64,000 nucleotides of DNA, from contig OZ245773.1 of the NCBI GenBank assembly GCA_965227645.1, positions 3,720,001-3,784,000 of the forward strand, read 5' to 3'. Both the position numbers and the translations under genes were made by a program. This document shows, piece after piece, positions 51,214-59,718 of this stretch (the stretch's first letter is position 1; the number at the start of each line of letters is the position of its first letter). The notes under the pieces are model-generated. The model saw nothing but the letters and a program-made list of their open reading frames with translations, made no database searches and had not been told where the DNA came from. Source of the stretch: Flavimaribacter sp024343425. Its GTDB lineage: Bacteria; Pseudomonadota; Alphaproteobacteria; Rhizobiales; Rhizobiaceae.

Positions 51214-51699
51214 ATGCAATACGACACGAACCCGTTTCCGGAAGGCGACGCCGACCGACATTTCCTCTGGGACATGCTGGTCCGGCGCGATATCGAAGCC
51301 TTCATCGCCCGCGACTGGTCCATGGTGGAGGACGATTTCATCGCCGACAGCTTCTTCGGCATGCACGCCCATTTCCTCAACGACGCCGACGCCTGGCGGC
51401 TCCAGTTCCCGCGCCTGGAGATCTACCGCGACGAGTGGCTGCGGCAGGCAGAGGAAACGGCAAAAGCCGAATTCGCCGAGCCGCTGCGCGACGCCCTGTT
51501 CCGCGTCACCAACATGCGCGATATCGATGTCGACGGCGACAAGGCCGTGCTGCACAAGAAATTCAACGGACGAATCGCAAAGCCGGACGGCTCATCCGAG
51601 CTGCTCAACTGGCAAACCCTCTATTTCTGCCGCCGGGTGGACGGCCGCTGGAAAATAGCCGGCTTCGTCGGCTACATGCCGCATCCGCTTGGGACGTAA
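51214..51699 (+). CDS. NTF2/SnoaL-like protein
   Basis: A 161-residue soluble protein with the alpha-plus-beta pattern of NTF2-like folds (FIARDWSMVEDDFIADSFFG, then WQTLYFCRRVDGRWKIAGFV). It starts 13 bases after the PLP-enzyme gene with GGAGAGG before it. Such proteins are often small isomerases or accessory subunits; the catalytic residues cannot be assigned. It ends the rightward operon. Confidence 0.75.
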   Translation: MQYDTNPFPEGDADRHFLWDMLVRRDIEAFIARDWSMVEDDFIADSFFGMHAHFLNDADAWRLQFPRLEIYRDEWLRQAEETAKAEFAEPLRDALFRVTNMRDIDVDGDKAVLHKKFNGRIAKPDGSSELLNWQTLYFCRRVDGRWKIAGFVGYMPHPLGT

Positions 51700-51788
51700 A
51701 GCCGGGTAGAGAGGAATGAAGAAAAGGGAAAGCTCGGCGTTCGCGACATCGGCTGTTTCAGTTCATTTCTACAAGCCCCACCACCCTC

Positions 51789-51833
51789 ATTGCGGGCCTG
51801 ACCCGCAATCCAGCGGCGTCGCGTCCGCGACGC
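51789..51833. repeat. double-palindrome intergenic repeat
   Basis: Two adjacent perfect hairpins: ATTGCGGG-CCTGA-CCCGCAAT (51789-51809) and GCGTCGCG-TC-CGCGACGC (51816-51833). The sequence between and around them (CAGCGGC) resembles dispersed palindromic repeats I associate with Hyphomicrobiales intergenic regions. It follows the end of the operon and could also act as a terminator, though there is no T-run. Confidence 0.55.
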
Positions 51834-51959
51834 GAAAAATGCATGTGTCGCGCCGTCGCATCCACCCGGCAGAATCAATTGCAAGCCAATAATCCTGTCA
51901 CACGTTGTCGTAGAATAAGTGGCCTAAAACGCGATTCGTCCAAAAGGGAGCGACAGGGA

Positions 51960-52307
51960 ATGGGTGCGACGTTCAGGGAATTGAGCGACCGGATCGGCGA
52001 GGTGGGGGAGCTATATGCAAGAAGGCACAATATCTCGCGCAATTCAGACTGGTATCTCCTCAAACTGACTGAGGAGCTTGGCGCACTCACCGCCGAGCAT
52101 CTGCTCATGGACGGTCGAGCCCGGCCAGACCCAGACGGATCGGGCGGCGGGCGCGAGGCGCTGGAGAACGAAGCGGCCGATCTGTTCGGGCAGTTTGTGC
52201 TCTATCTGCGTGCTCATGACATAGATATCGAAGCCGCGATCGAACGGAAGTGGCTGCGTCATCTCGATCAACACAAAAGTCTCGAAGGAACCGGAGATGC
52301 TCGATAG
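51960..52307 (+). CDS. MazG-like nucleotide pyrophosphohydrolase
   Basis: A 115-residue single MazG-type domain. The metal-binding pattern is seen as KLTEELGALTAEHL (EExx) and ENEAADLFGQFVLYLRAHDI (ExxD), ending with a helix KWLRHL. Such enzymes hydrolyse nucleoside triphosphates, often non-canonical ones. ATG 51960 has AGGGA just upstream; the longer open frame from 51843 runs through the palindromic repeat and is not credible. Confidence 0.82.
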   Translation: MGATFRELSDRIGEVGELYARRHNISRNSDWYLLKLTEELGALTAEHLLMDGRARPDPDGSGGGREALENEAADLFGQFVLYLRAHDIDIEAAIERKWLRHLDQHKSLEGTGDAR

Positions 52308-52483
52308 AGAGACGCCTTCGCCTCATCTCTAGCCTGGACCGCGATCCATCCGACGCCCGTCGTCCAGAAGCCCAAATTCCTTTGCGGGTCTCCGATTTTC
52401 AACCAGGTCTCCGCCTTGCAACCTTTTCGGTAACGATTTGTGCTAGGTTTACTCGGAGAATGATCCGTCAGGAGATTCGTCCG

Positions 52484-53464
52484 ATGCTGTTGAATTCGCT
52501 CCGTCTCGCCGTGGTCGTCTTTATCTTTACGGCCGTTTCCGGTTCGCCGCCGTCTGTTGCGGCGTCGTCGCGCTCGGCTGTTCCGGCCTGGCTCCAAAAA
52601 CATGTCGGCACGGGCGAAGGCCAGATTGCGCCTGTTGTTCTTGAGAGGGCGCGCGCCCTCTACCAGCAGAAGCTGCGCCAGGGCGAAGTCAGAAATCCCT
52701 GTTACCTTGCAAAGGACGCAACGCGCCCAAGCACATCGCGCAACGGCGCGCCGGGTCAGCGGTTTTACGTTATTTGCGAGCGACAAAAGACATTCCGCGC
52801 GGTTTCGTCGGGCTATGGCAACGGTCGCAAACTGCAACGCGCAAATTTTTCGAACGGACGGCAGTGCGCGAAGAATTTCAGCAATGCGGAGGGATCGAAA
52901 CTGACCGCCGGCGGCTCCTACGTCACCGCTGAAACGAGGACCTCCTTCAAGGGCTACTACAGCCAGTCAGGCAAGCGACAACCGTTCCATCGCACATTCC
53001 TGCTGTTCGACGGGGAAGGCGACACGGCGAACGCCAGAGAGCGGGCGATCGGCGGGCATCCGGCCGTTTTCCTGAAATGGCAGTGCCGCTACAAAAATCC
53101 GAAAAGCCCCTATGCCGACAATGAGGGCTATGTGCCTTACGGCAAACTGGTGAACTACACCGGCGGGCGCAGCAACGGGTGCACGACATGGTCGCAGTCC
53201 GCTTCCAGGGAAATTCTTTCTCTGGTGGAGGGCAATCCGACGACGCTCTACATCTACCCGGAATCCGGCGACATCGACGCCGTGGCGAACGCGGTCAAGA
53301 AACGAAAATCCCTGTCGCGCGCCGGGTTGTACTGGAACGCATCCTGTCTGAAAGAAATCAAGGCGCCGAAGTTCTGGCCCAAAAGAACCCTCCAGCCGAT
53401 CATAAACGAATGGCGGCAGTCGCTTCCAAAACAGCCGCCGCTGGAATTGCCGATCTGCAAGTGA
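52484..53464 (+). CDS. murein L,D-transpeptidase catalytic domain protein (YkuD_2 type)
   Basis: A 326-residue exported protein. ATG 52484 has AGGAG 9 bases upstream and starts a signal peptide (LRLAVVVFIFTAVSGSPPSVA). The catalytic region holds FLLFDGEGDTANARERAIGG, then HPAVFLKWQ and the Cys motif GRSNGCTTWS, matching the PF13645-type L,D-transpeptidase group, distinct from the YkuD protein at 7575. It contains several additional cysteines (NPCYLA, VICERQ, RQCAKN, WQCRY, ASCLKE, PICK) that may pair in the periplasm. Confidence 0.8.
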   Translation: MLLNSLRLAVVVFIFTAVSGSPPSVAASSRSAVPAWLQKHVGTGEGQIAPVVLERARALYQQKLRQGEVRNPCYLAKDATRPSTSRNGAPGQRFYVICERQKTFRAVSSGYGNGRKLQRANFSNGRQCAKNFSNAEGSKLTAGGSYVTAETRTSFKGYYSQSGKRQPFHRTFLLFDGEGDTANARERAIGGHPAVFLKWQCRYKNPKSPYADNEGYVPYGKLVNYTGGRSNGCTTWSQSASREILSLVEGNPTTLYIYPESGDIDAVANAVKKRKSLSRAGLYWNASCLKEIKAPKFWPKRTLQPIINEWRQSLPKQPPLELPICK

Positions 53465-53502
53465 ATTGAATTGGGGGTGTCTCCAGCCGAGAGGAGAGCG
53501 GC

Positions 53503-54018
53503 ATGATCACCACAGAACGGCTCCTTCTTCGGCGCGCGCGGATGAGCGATCTGGACGACCTGCACCGGGTCTTTTCCAATCCGGCGGCCATGCGATACTG
53601 GGACAGCCTGCCCTATCAGGAGATCGAACAGACGCAGCGGCTGCTCGAAGCAATGGTCGCCGCCTCACCGGACGCAAGCGACGATTTCGTTATCGAGCGT
53701 GAAGGCCGGGCAATCGGCAAGGCGGGCTGCTGGCGCCTCGGAGAGATAGGCTTCATCCTGCACCCCGACCACTGGGGCAAGGGCCTGGCCCGCGAGGCTT
53801 TGAACGCAGCGATACCCCACATCTTCGAAAACCTGCCGGTCGACCGGCTGGAGGCGGATGTCGACCCGCGAAACGACGCCTCCCTCAAATTGCTCTCACG
53901 GCTCGGATTTCACGAAACCGGCCGCGCCGCCCGAACCATCCTCGTGGGCGACGAATGGTGCGACAGCGTCTATCTGGAATTATCGCGCGCTTCCTGGAAA
54001 GAGGCCCTGCCCGATTGA
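53503..54018 (+). CDS. GNAT-family N-acetyltransferase (RimJ/RimL type)
   Basis: A 171-residue acetyltransferase. TERLLLRRARMSDLDDL starts the domain; the acetyl-CoA loop reads HPDHWGKGLAREALNAAI (form Q/RxxGxG/A) and NDASLKLLSRLGFHETGR is the usual C-terminal motif. Probable substrates are N-terminal amines of proteins or small molecules. It follows the transpeptidase gene by 38 bases with a GGAGAG site. Confidence 0.92.
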   Translation: MITTERLLLRRARMSDLDDLHRVFSNPAAMRYWDSLPYQEIEQTQRLLEAMVAASPDASDDFVIEREGRAIGKAGCWRLGEIGFILHPDHWGKGLAREALNAAIPHIFENLPVDRLEADVDPRNDASLKLLSRLGFHETGRAARTILVGDEWCDSVYLELSRASWKEALPD

Positions 54019-54230
54019 CGCATCAGGCGCGGCAAACCTCCACCGACCTTGCCTGACAGCGTCGACACTTCTCCCGCAAGACGGACAGAATCCGGCATCG
54101 ACCAAAGCGCCACGTTCAGGGAGAGCTCGGAAGCGGCCGAACAGTCGACGCCGTTCGGTCAAGAACACGAACGAGGGGCCGCAGCCCCCCGGTAAACATC
54201 GATCATTTGCGGGCTAACAGGGAGCCTGCG

Positions 54231-55331
54231 CTACTTCGACGGGTCGGCCTGCAGCCACTCGAACGGCGTGGCTTCCTCGAAATGCTCCGAGGCATTGCCC
54301 GAATAGTACTTGCCGCCGGCGATCGGCAGTTTCTTCGCGGGCGCTCCCTTCGAGAGGTCGAGATCGTCGAGCCGGACCCAGAAGGTGTTCGGGGTCGTCG
54401 AGGAATCGAAGAAATAAACCCTGTTCTTCTGGTCTGACACCGTGCGCCAAAGTGTGGAGGCGATGTTCGGCTCACCCGGCGTCGTAATGCCGAGCGGCAC
54501 GCTCACCGAGCGCATCACCGACAGCACCGAGGCGACGGCCTGGTTTGCGTAGGCCTGATCCGGAACCGCGGCGATGAAATTGGGATCGCTCTTGGTCGGT
54601 ATCGCGCCGAGCAGGAAGGAGGCGCGCGCATAACGGTCGGCGGCGGTGTTGGTGCCGGGCAGGAATTTCAACCCGCCGATCTTTTCCCAGTAAGCGTTGA
54701 GCGCCAGTTGCTGATCATAGCTCGGCGAGTTGGTCATCACCGTGTACTGCTTGCCGTGGTGAACCACCAGTTCGCCGTCGAGATATTCGAAAATCGCGGA
54801 ATCGCCGCTCGGATCGGAGATGGAGAGGTGGAGCGTGGCGGCCGAGCCGTTCGGTAGCTTCGGCGCGACGATGCGGAAGGGTTGCGCCTGCAGCGCCTCG
54901 ACAGCTTCGGCGACGGTCGCGAAATTGTCGAGCACGTATTGCGCCCAAAGGCCGATCGACATCGGCGGCTTGTCGTCGAGACCGCCGTATTGCGCCTCTG
55001 CGAGATAGAGCAGGTTGGCGACGAGGCCCTTCTCGTTCATGCCGTCGGCGCTGGCGATATTGTAGGCGGAAGCGATGACGCTGCCATACTTGGAGACCCA
55101 TTTCGGCGAGCCGGGGCCGGCGGCGCCGTCACGTTCCATGCCGGCGGGAAACGCCCACAAGTCGGTCTGCATGTCCTGCATCCAGTCCATCGACCGGCCG
55201 GTCATCACCTCGTTCTCGCTGCCGGTGTAGAGCGTGCGGGTGCAGGCCTCGGCAACGGAAGGCAAGATCGTTGCGCTGGAAAACAGGGCCAGCGCGGCCC
55301 AGGTCAGGGTTTTCTTCGTGTCGGTTCGCAT
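54231..55331 (-). CDS. linear amide C-N hydrolase, penicillin V acylase/choloylglycine hydrolase family
   Basis: A 366-residue periplasmic Ntn hydrolase. A signal peptide ends AEA (27-29), which would expose Cys30 (CTRTLYTG) as the N-terminal nucleophile. Other family residues are visible: GRSMDWMQDM (Arg and Asp), and Asn in YLAEAQYG/VMTNSP regions. Family enzymes hydrolyse penicillin V, bile-salt amides or acyl-homoserine lactones; in Gram-negative members lactone or penicillin acylase activity is more usual. It stands alone with 200 bases on one side and the repeat region on the other. Confidence 0.9.
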   Translation of the reverse strand: MRTDTKKTLTWAALALFSSATILPSVAEACTRTLYTGSENEVMTGRSMDWMQDMQTDLWAFPAGMERDGAAGPGSPKWVSKYGSVIASAYNIASADGMNEKGLVANLLYLAEAQYGGLDDKPPMSIGLWAQYVLDNFATVAEAVEALQAQPFRIVAPKLPNGSAATLHLSISDPSGDSAIFEYLDGELVVHHGKQYTVMTNSPSYDQQLALNAYWEKIGGLKFLPGTNTAADRYARASFLLGAIPTKSDPNFIAAVPDQAYANQAVASVLSVMRSVSVPLGITTPGEPNIASTLWRTVSDQKNRVYFFDSSTTPNTFWVRLDDLDLSKGAPAKKLPIAGGKYYSGNASEHFEEATPFEWLQADPSK

Positions 55332-55838
55332 GTCGTTTTCTCGCTTTGCGCCGGAGCGCGGTTTGACGCCAATTCGAAGGCGGAATGGTCTGCAGCCATT
55401 CCTTCGCACTATTCTTGTCAGGACTGGTGACGGATACGTTTTCTGATCGGATACTTCGTTGAGGCGATACTATACTGTTCTCGCCACAGTTGCAGAAGTC
55501 TTGACACTGTATTTGCTAAATGCCGATTGTTACCGGAAGGCTAATGGGGAAGAATAATCGGCTCGATTTCATCTCTTTTCCCGAAACGGCCGGCATGCGC
55601 ATTTGAATACTCCCCGAGCATCGGAACATGCCTGCGCTGAAGATGCAGACCGCGCCTCGACTGACGTCGGAACGGCGTCGCAAAGTCCCCAATTCCAAGC
55701 CTGGAACAAAACAGGAACTTTAGTGATGAATTACGCGGCAGAATATGCTAGGATGCACGACGCCATTCAAGCGCGTATTCGCTCTCTCGCCACGTGAATC
55801 GATCTCGGCGGCCAGAATTCAATTGCCCCGAAAAGCCC
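55332..55838. other. intergenic, no gene seen
   Basis: About 500 bases upstream of the acylase gene with no convincing reading frame on either strand. Short open frames (for example 55603-55797 plus, 55516-55698 minus) lack ribosome sites or recognisable products. The stretch near 55440-55530 is AT-rich and may hold promoters. Confidence 0.6.
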
Positions 55839-56208
55839 GATTCCCGAAACAAAGCCAGATTGGCCGCATTGTCATGAAAGGAGCTGAAAAGTCGAATTCC
55901 CGAAACGAAGCCAAATATCCCGATCGGTGAAAACACGGATTCCCGAAGCAAAGCCAGACTGTCCGCAATGTCATGAAAAAGAGTGAAAAGCTGAATTCCC
56001 GAAACGAAGCCAGATATCCCGATCGGTGAAAAACACGGATTCCCGAAACAAAGCCAGACGGTCCGCAATGTCATGAAAAGGGCTGAAAAGTCGAATTCCC
56101 GAAACGAAGCCAGATATCCCGATCGGTGAAAAACGCGGATTCCCGAAACAAAGCCAGACTGGCCGCAATGTCGTGAAGAAGGCTGAAAGGACCAATTCCC
56201 GAAACAAA
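55839..56208. repeat. tandem repeat array, unit about 100 bp, 3.7 copies
   Basis: Copies begin at 55839, 55938, 56038 and 56138 (partial). Each unit has two related halves, both starting ATTCCCGAAAC and then RAAGCCAGA, 57 and 43 bases long. The second half carries TATCCCGATCGGTGAAAA, the first GCCGCAATGTCATGAAAA. Copies differ at few positions, most alike in copies 2-4. The unit is not a multiple of three, so the array stays open across frames without coding for anything consistent. It lies between the acylase gene and clpS. Confidence 0.85.
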
Positions 56209-56294
56209 CCCACAATTTGTAGATACTTCTTTTTATATAGTAAATTCAGATAGTTAAATATTATTTTCCGCCTATGGAACGCAAAATCGTGAAT

Positions 56295-56603
56295 TCACTC
56301 CTCCGGTTCCGCCACGAAGAGCAGCGGATAGCCCTCCTGTGCGCCGAAATCCGTAGCCTCCTTGGCCTTGGTCTCGGCTGCGTCCTTGGGAAGCACGGTG
56401 ACCACGCATTTGCCCTTGGTGTGGGCGGTGATCATAACGCGAAGCGACTGGTCCTCGGAAAGCTTGAAGACGGCCTTGAGAACCCGGATCACGAATTCCC
56501 GCGGCGTGTAGTCGTCATTCAGCAGAATGACCATGTAACGCCGCGGTCGCGCGATCTTCTGTTTTGTCTTCGTCTTTGTTTCAGTATCGGACATCTGCGC
56601 CAC
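56295..56603 (-). CDS. clpS: ATP-dependent Clp protease adaptor ClpS
   Basis: A 102-residue ClpS, which binds N-degron substrates and hands them to ClpA. Core motifs are MVILLNDDYTPREFVIRVL (Asn-Asp-Asp of the N-degron pocket) and HTKGKCVVTVLPKDAAETK (the usual form is HxxGxxxxGxY/F). The charged Lys-rich N-terminal tail is short. Either ATG at 56603 or 56594 (MSDTETK) could be used. No clpA is adjacent; in alphaproteobacteria a second, solitary ClpS is common. Confidence 0.92.
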   Translation of the reverse strand: MAQMSDTETKTKTKQKIARPRRYMVILLNDDYTPREFVIRVLKAVFKLSEDQSLRVMITAHTKGKCVVTVLPKDAAETKAKEATDFGAQEGYPLLFVAEPEE

Positions 56604-56711
56604 GCCGAAACGATGCGGGCCGCCGTTTCCCGAATAGCCCTCGCTTCCTTCTATTCTGGAAGTAAAAACGCATTCGTCCAGTGGCGAGGGCGAAAAATGA
56701 ACGGATCGCCC

Positions 56712-57653
56712 CTATGCCCCGGCCTGCCGGGCGATCGCCGTGCGAAACCGAGCCGTGCATTTGTTGATATGGTTCAGCAGATCCCGGGAAGCCCAGTGCC
56801 GATCGAACACGTCGTAGTCCACGACCCGCGAAGCGGTGTTCTCGAACGTTCCGAGTTCCCGATGATATTCCTTGGCGATGCGCGGGTAGCCCATGCCTTC
56901 GGCCATCGCCGCCAGCGCCAGAAACGTCACGAGATCGGAGAGCAGCGGATCGTCGCCCCGGTCGCGATTGGCGTAGACATAGGCGTAGAGATCGGGATGG
57001 AAGTTGGTGAAGACGCCGCTGAAGCCCTTGGAGCCGGCCTGCATCGCGTCGAAGGCAATCGCCGCGTTCGCGTTGATGATGGCGAGCGGCGACCCCTCGG
57101 TCAGTTCGACGCGCCGTCGCACCGTGTCGATATCGCACGAAACGTCCTTGAGGACGACGAAACGGCCGGTGTCGCGGCAATAGGCCAGTTCCTCGTCGGA
57201 GAGCAGACGGCGGTAGGGCGCCGGGCATTCATAGAGGCCCAGCGGCATGTCGGCGGGCAGTTCGCCAATCAGCCGGTTCAGGTTGCTCTTGAAGGCCTCT
57301 GTTCCCGCATCGTCGGGGTCCAGGCGGTTCGTCACCAGAACCAGCGCGTCGACGCCGGTATCCGCCATCGCCTGCATTTCGGCGATCTGGTCCTCGATCC
57401 TGTCGGATATGTGACCGGAAGCGATCACCGGCGACCGGCCAGCGGCTTTCTCGACAACGGAGCGCGCCAGCGCGACCCGTTCGTCGAGCGAGAGCTTCTG
57501 CATTTCGCTGGACTGGCAGACCGCGAACAGCGCGTCGGCCCCGTTGCCCAGATACCACTCGACGAGCGCCGCAAGCCCCTCTTCGTCGATCGTGTCTTGC
57601 CCCGTGAAGGGCGTAATCATGACGGGGACGATGCCCTCGATGGAAATTGCCAT
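56712..57653 (-). CDS. dihydrodipicolinate synthase (DapA) family aldolase
   Basis: A 313-residue class I aldolase of the DapA/N-acetylneuraminate lyase family. Tyr141 (LGLYECPAP) and the Schiff-base Lys169 (FVVLKDVSCD) are in place. The pyruvate-carboxylate motif GTTGE is replaced by CQSSE (47-51), so it is not true DapA and may use another keto acid. It is divergent from the FG-GAP protein gene, within a locus of AroE-like enzymes, a TIM isomerase and a TRAP transporter, suggesting it cleaves a keto-acid intermediate of a sugar or cyclitol acid. Confidence 0.88.
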   Translation of the reverse strand: MAISIEGIVPVMITPFTGQDTIDEEGLAALVEWYLGNGADALFAVCQSSEMQKLSLDERVALARSVVEKAAGRSPVIASGHISDRIEDQIAEMQAMADTGVDALVLVTNRLDPDDAGTEAFKSNLNRLIGELPADMPLGLYECPAPYRRLLSDEELAYCRDTGRFVVLKDVSCDIDTVRRRVELTEGSPLAIINANAAIAFDAMQAGSKGFSGVFTNFHPDLYAYVYANRDRGDDPLLSDLVTFLALAAMAEGMGYPRIAKEYHRELGTFENTASRVVDYDVFDRHWASRDLLNHINKCTARFRTAIARQAGA

Positions 57654-57750
57654 GGACTGATCCGTTTTTACTTTTTTCTGGTGTGGAGTCTGCTAGTTAT
57701 AAATATGGAATAGCATTCCATTTTTCAAATTGCACAGGAAAAACCGACTT

Positions 57751-59718
57751 ATGAAAGTTACCAGATGGGAAGACGACGCGACTGTCTGGTCCGGTCCCTT
57801 CTACGGAGACCGGGCGATTCAATACCAGCCGGAGACTGGGCCTGCAACCATTGCGGGACAAATCATTACATGCGTCGAAACAGTCGACTGGAGCAACAGC
57901 GGCAAGCGCGACCTCCTGTTGTCGAGCTGGGACGCCTGCTATGACGGTCGCGTTTTCCTGCATCCGCAAACGGGAACCGCCGAAGACGGTGCGCCGATCC
58001 TCGGAGAGCGACGTCTTGTGGAAGGCGTGCGGGGCTACGTGACCGCCGTGCGCGACGGCGACCGGTTTCACCTCGTGTCCGCATCACGCATGCGCAAGCA
58101 GATCTACGTCTTTCCCAACATCGGAGAGCCCGGCGATCCGAAATTCGGCGAACCGGTGGCGCTGGATCTCGACGCCGACTGGGTCAAGGGCAACGAGTAT
58201 TTCCACCTCGCCCGTTTTCACGACATCGACGGCGACGGACAACTGGAACTCATCGTCGGCACGGATTGCTGGGACGATTACTGGCCGAACGGGCTCGAAT
58301 GGAACGACCACGGCTACCGCGCCTATGACGCCGCCGGCCGCTGGCTCGGCGGGCCGCTGCGCGGCTATCTCTACGTGTTCCGCAATTCCGGGACGCTTGA
58401 CAATCCTGTGCTCGAAAAAGGCGTCCCCGTGATGGGCGGCGACGCGGCCTACGAAGTCTACGGCCAGCTTGCGCCCGCCTTCGGCGATTTTTCCGGCACA
58501 GGTCGCGATGATCTGGTCAGCGGCGAGTTCTGGAACATCCTGCACTACGGCGCGCGGACCGGACCTTTGTCCTTCGATCCGGCTAGGCTGATCTCCGACG
58601 CCGCCGGCGACCCGCTGGAACTCGACCACTGCATTCACCTGCCCTGCGCCGTGGACTGGGACGGCGACGGCAAACTCGACCTGCTCGTCGGCGCAGAGGA
58701 TGGCTACATCACCTTCCTGCGCAACGTCGGCAACGGGCAAGACGGCGTCCCGCGCTTCGAAAACCGCGGACGCGTGGAGACCGCCGCTCCGGTCGTTCAC
58801 GCAGGCGTGCTGCCGTCGCCGGCGGCTTTCGATTTCACAGGCAACGGCCGGCCAGACCTGGTCGTCGGCAACAGCGCCGGGGAAATCCTTTTTTACGAGA
58901 ACGCCGGGGGAAGCCCGCCAACCCTGAAAAAGGAAGTGATGGTCAAGGCCGGAGGGGAAGCGATCCGCATCGCGGCCGGCCTTTCCGGATCGATCCAGGG
59001 CCCGTCGGAAAAACGCTTCGGCTACACCTGCCCGACGGTCGCCGACTGGGATGGCGACGGCAATCCGGATCTGCTGGTCAGCGACGTCACCGGATTTCAC
59101 CGTTTCTACAAAAATACGGGCGCGGCGGGCGCGCCTTCATTCGAGGCCTGCCGGCTGCTGACATTCGACGGCAAGCCCCTGAAGACGGTCTGGCGCGTGC
59201 GGCCGGCGGTCGTCGACTGGCTCGGCGACGGGCAACTGCACTATGTCTGCCTCGACGAGGAAGGCGTGCTCTCGGATTTTCGGCGCGCATCCGACACGGC
59301 GCTCGAAGACAAGCGCCGCCTCGTCTTCGAAACCGGCGACGACATCCGCTTTACGGTCGATGTGGGCGGCGGCCGCGGGCGCGCCAAACTTTGCATCTGC
59401 GACTGGACGGGCTCCGGCCGCTACGATCTGATTGTCGGCGTCCATGCCCGCGCGAGCCTGCCGCCAGGCCCCGCGGGAGCGCCGCGAAACACCACCGGCC
59501 AGGCCGGCGTCTTCTACTTCGAGAATGTCGGCTCCAATGCCGCTCCGGTCTTCGCCGCCCCGAAAGCCATGCGCTACAAGGGCGAGATCATCCAGATGGC
59601 GATGCACGTGGCGTCGCCCGAGGCGGTCGACTGGGAGGGCGACGGATCAACCGGCCTGATCGTCGGCGTGGAAGACGGAAGCATCGTGTGGCTGCCCCGC
59701 GGTGATCTTTCATGGTGA
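57751..59718 (+). CDS. FG-GAP/VCBS-repeat beta-propeller protein without signal peptide
   Basis: A 655-residue protein made of repeats with calcium-binding-type loops: about 46-56 (VDWSNSGKRDL), 158-170 (DIDGDGQLELIVG), 245-257, 301-313 (VDWDGDGKLDLLV), 360-372, 431-443 (ADWDGDGNPDLLV), 488-496, 550-562 and 626-638. This is consistent with a seven- to eight-blade propeller. Most such proteins are exported, but the start MKVTRWEDDA has no signal peptide. Its stop lies inside the start of the AroE-like gene (overlap 59712-59718). A role as enzyme (lyase or hydrolase) or binding partner in the same pathway is inferred. Confidence 0.82.
   Translation: MKVTRWEDDATVWSGPFYGDRAIQYQPETGPATIAGQIITCVETVDWSNSGKRDLLLSSWDACYDGRVFLHPQTGTAEDGAPILGERRLVEGVRGYVTAVRDGDRFHLVSASRMRKQIYVFPNIGEPGDPKFGEPVALDLDADWVKGNEYFHLARFHDIDGDGQLELIVGTDCWDDYWPNGLEWNDHGYRAYDAAGRWLGGPLRGYLYVFRNSGTLDNPVLEKGVPVMGGDAAYEVYGQLAPAFGDFSGTGRDDLVSGEFWNILHYGARTGPLSFDPARLISDAAGDPLELDHCIHLPCAVDWDGDGKLDLLVGAEDGYITFLRNVGNGQDGVPRFENRGRVETAAPVVHAGVLPSPAAFDFTGNGRPDLVVGNSAGEILFYENAGGSPPTLKKEVMVKAGGEAIRIAAGLSGSIQGPSEKRFGYTCPTVADWDGDGNPDLLVSDVTGFHRFYKNTGAAGAPSFEACRLLTFDGKPLKTVWRVRPAVVDWLGDGQLHYVCLDEEGVLSDFRRASDTALEDKRRLVFETGDDIRFTVDVGGGRGRAKLCICDWTGSGRYDLIVGVHARASLPPGPAGAPRNTTGQAGVFYFENVGSNAAPVFAAPKAMRYKGEIIQMAMHVASPEAVDWEGDGSTGLIVGVEDGSIVWLPRGDLSW

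Noticed and set aside
51843..51959. N-terminal extension of the MazG-like protein
   Set aside because: The extra 39 codons run into the palindromic repeat region and have no domain-like sequence. ATG 51960 has a ribosome site and gives a complete domain.
55839..56208. Possible CRISPR array
   Set aside because: The units are contiguous and nearly identical over their whole length; there are no unique spacers and no cas genes.
55748..56215. A 155-codon minus-strand frame across the tandem repeats
   Set aside because: The repeat period is not a multiple of three, so each copy is read in a different frame. This is an accident of a repeat without stop codons, not a repeat protein.
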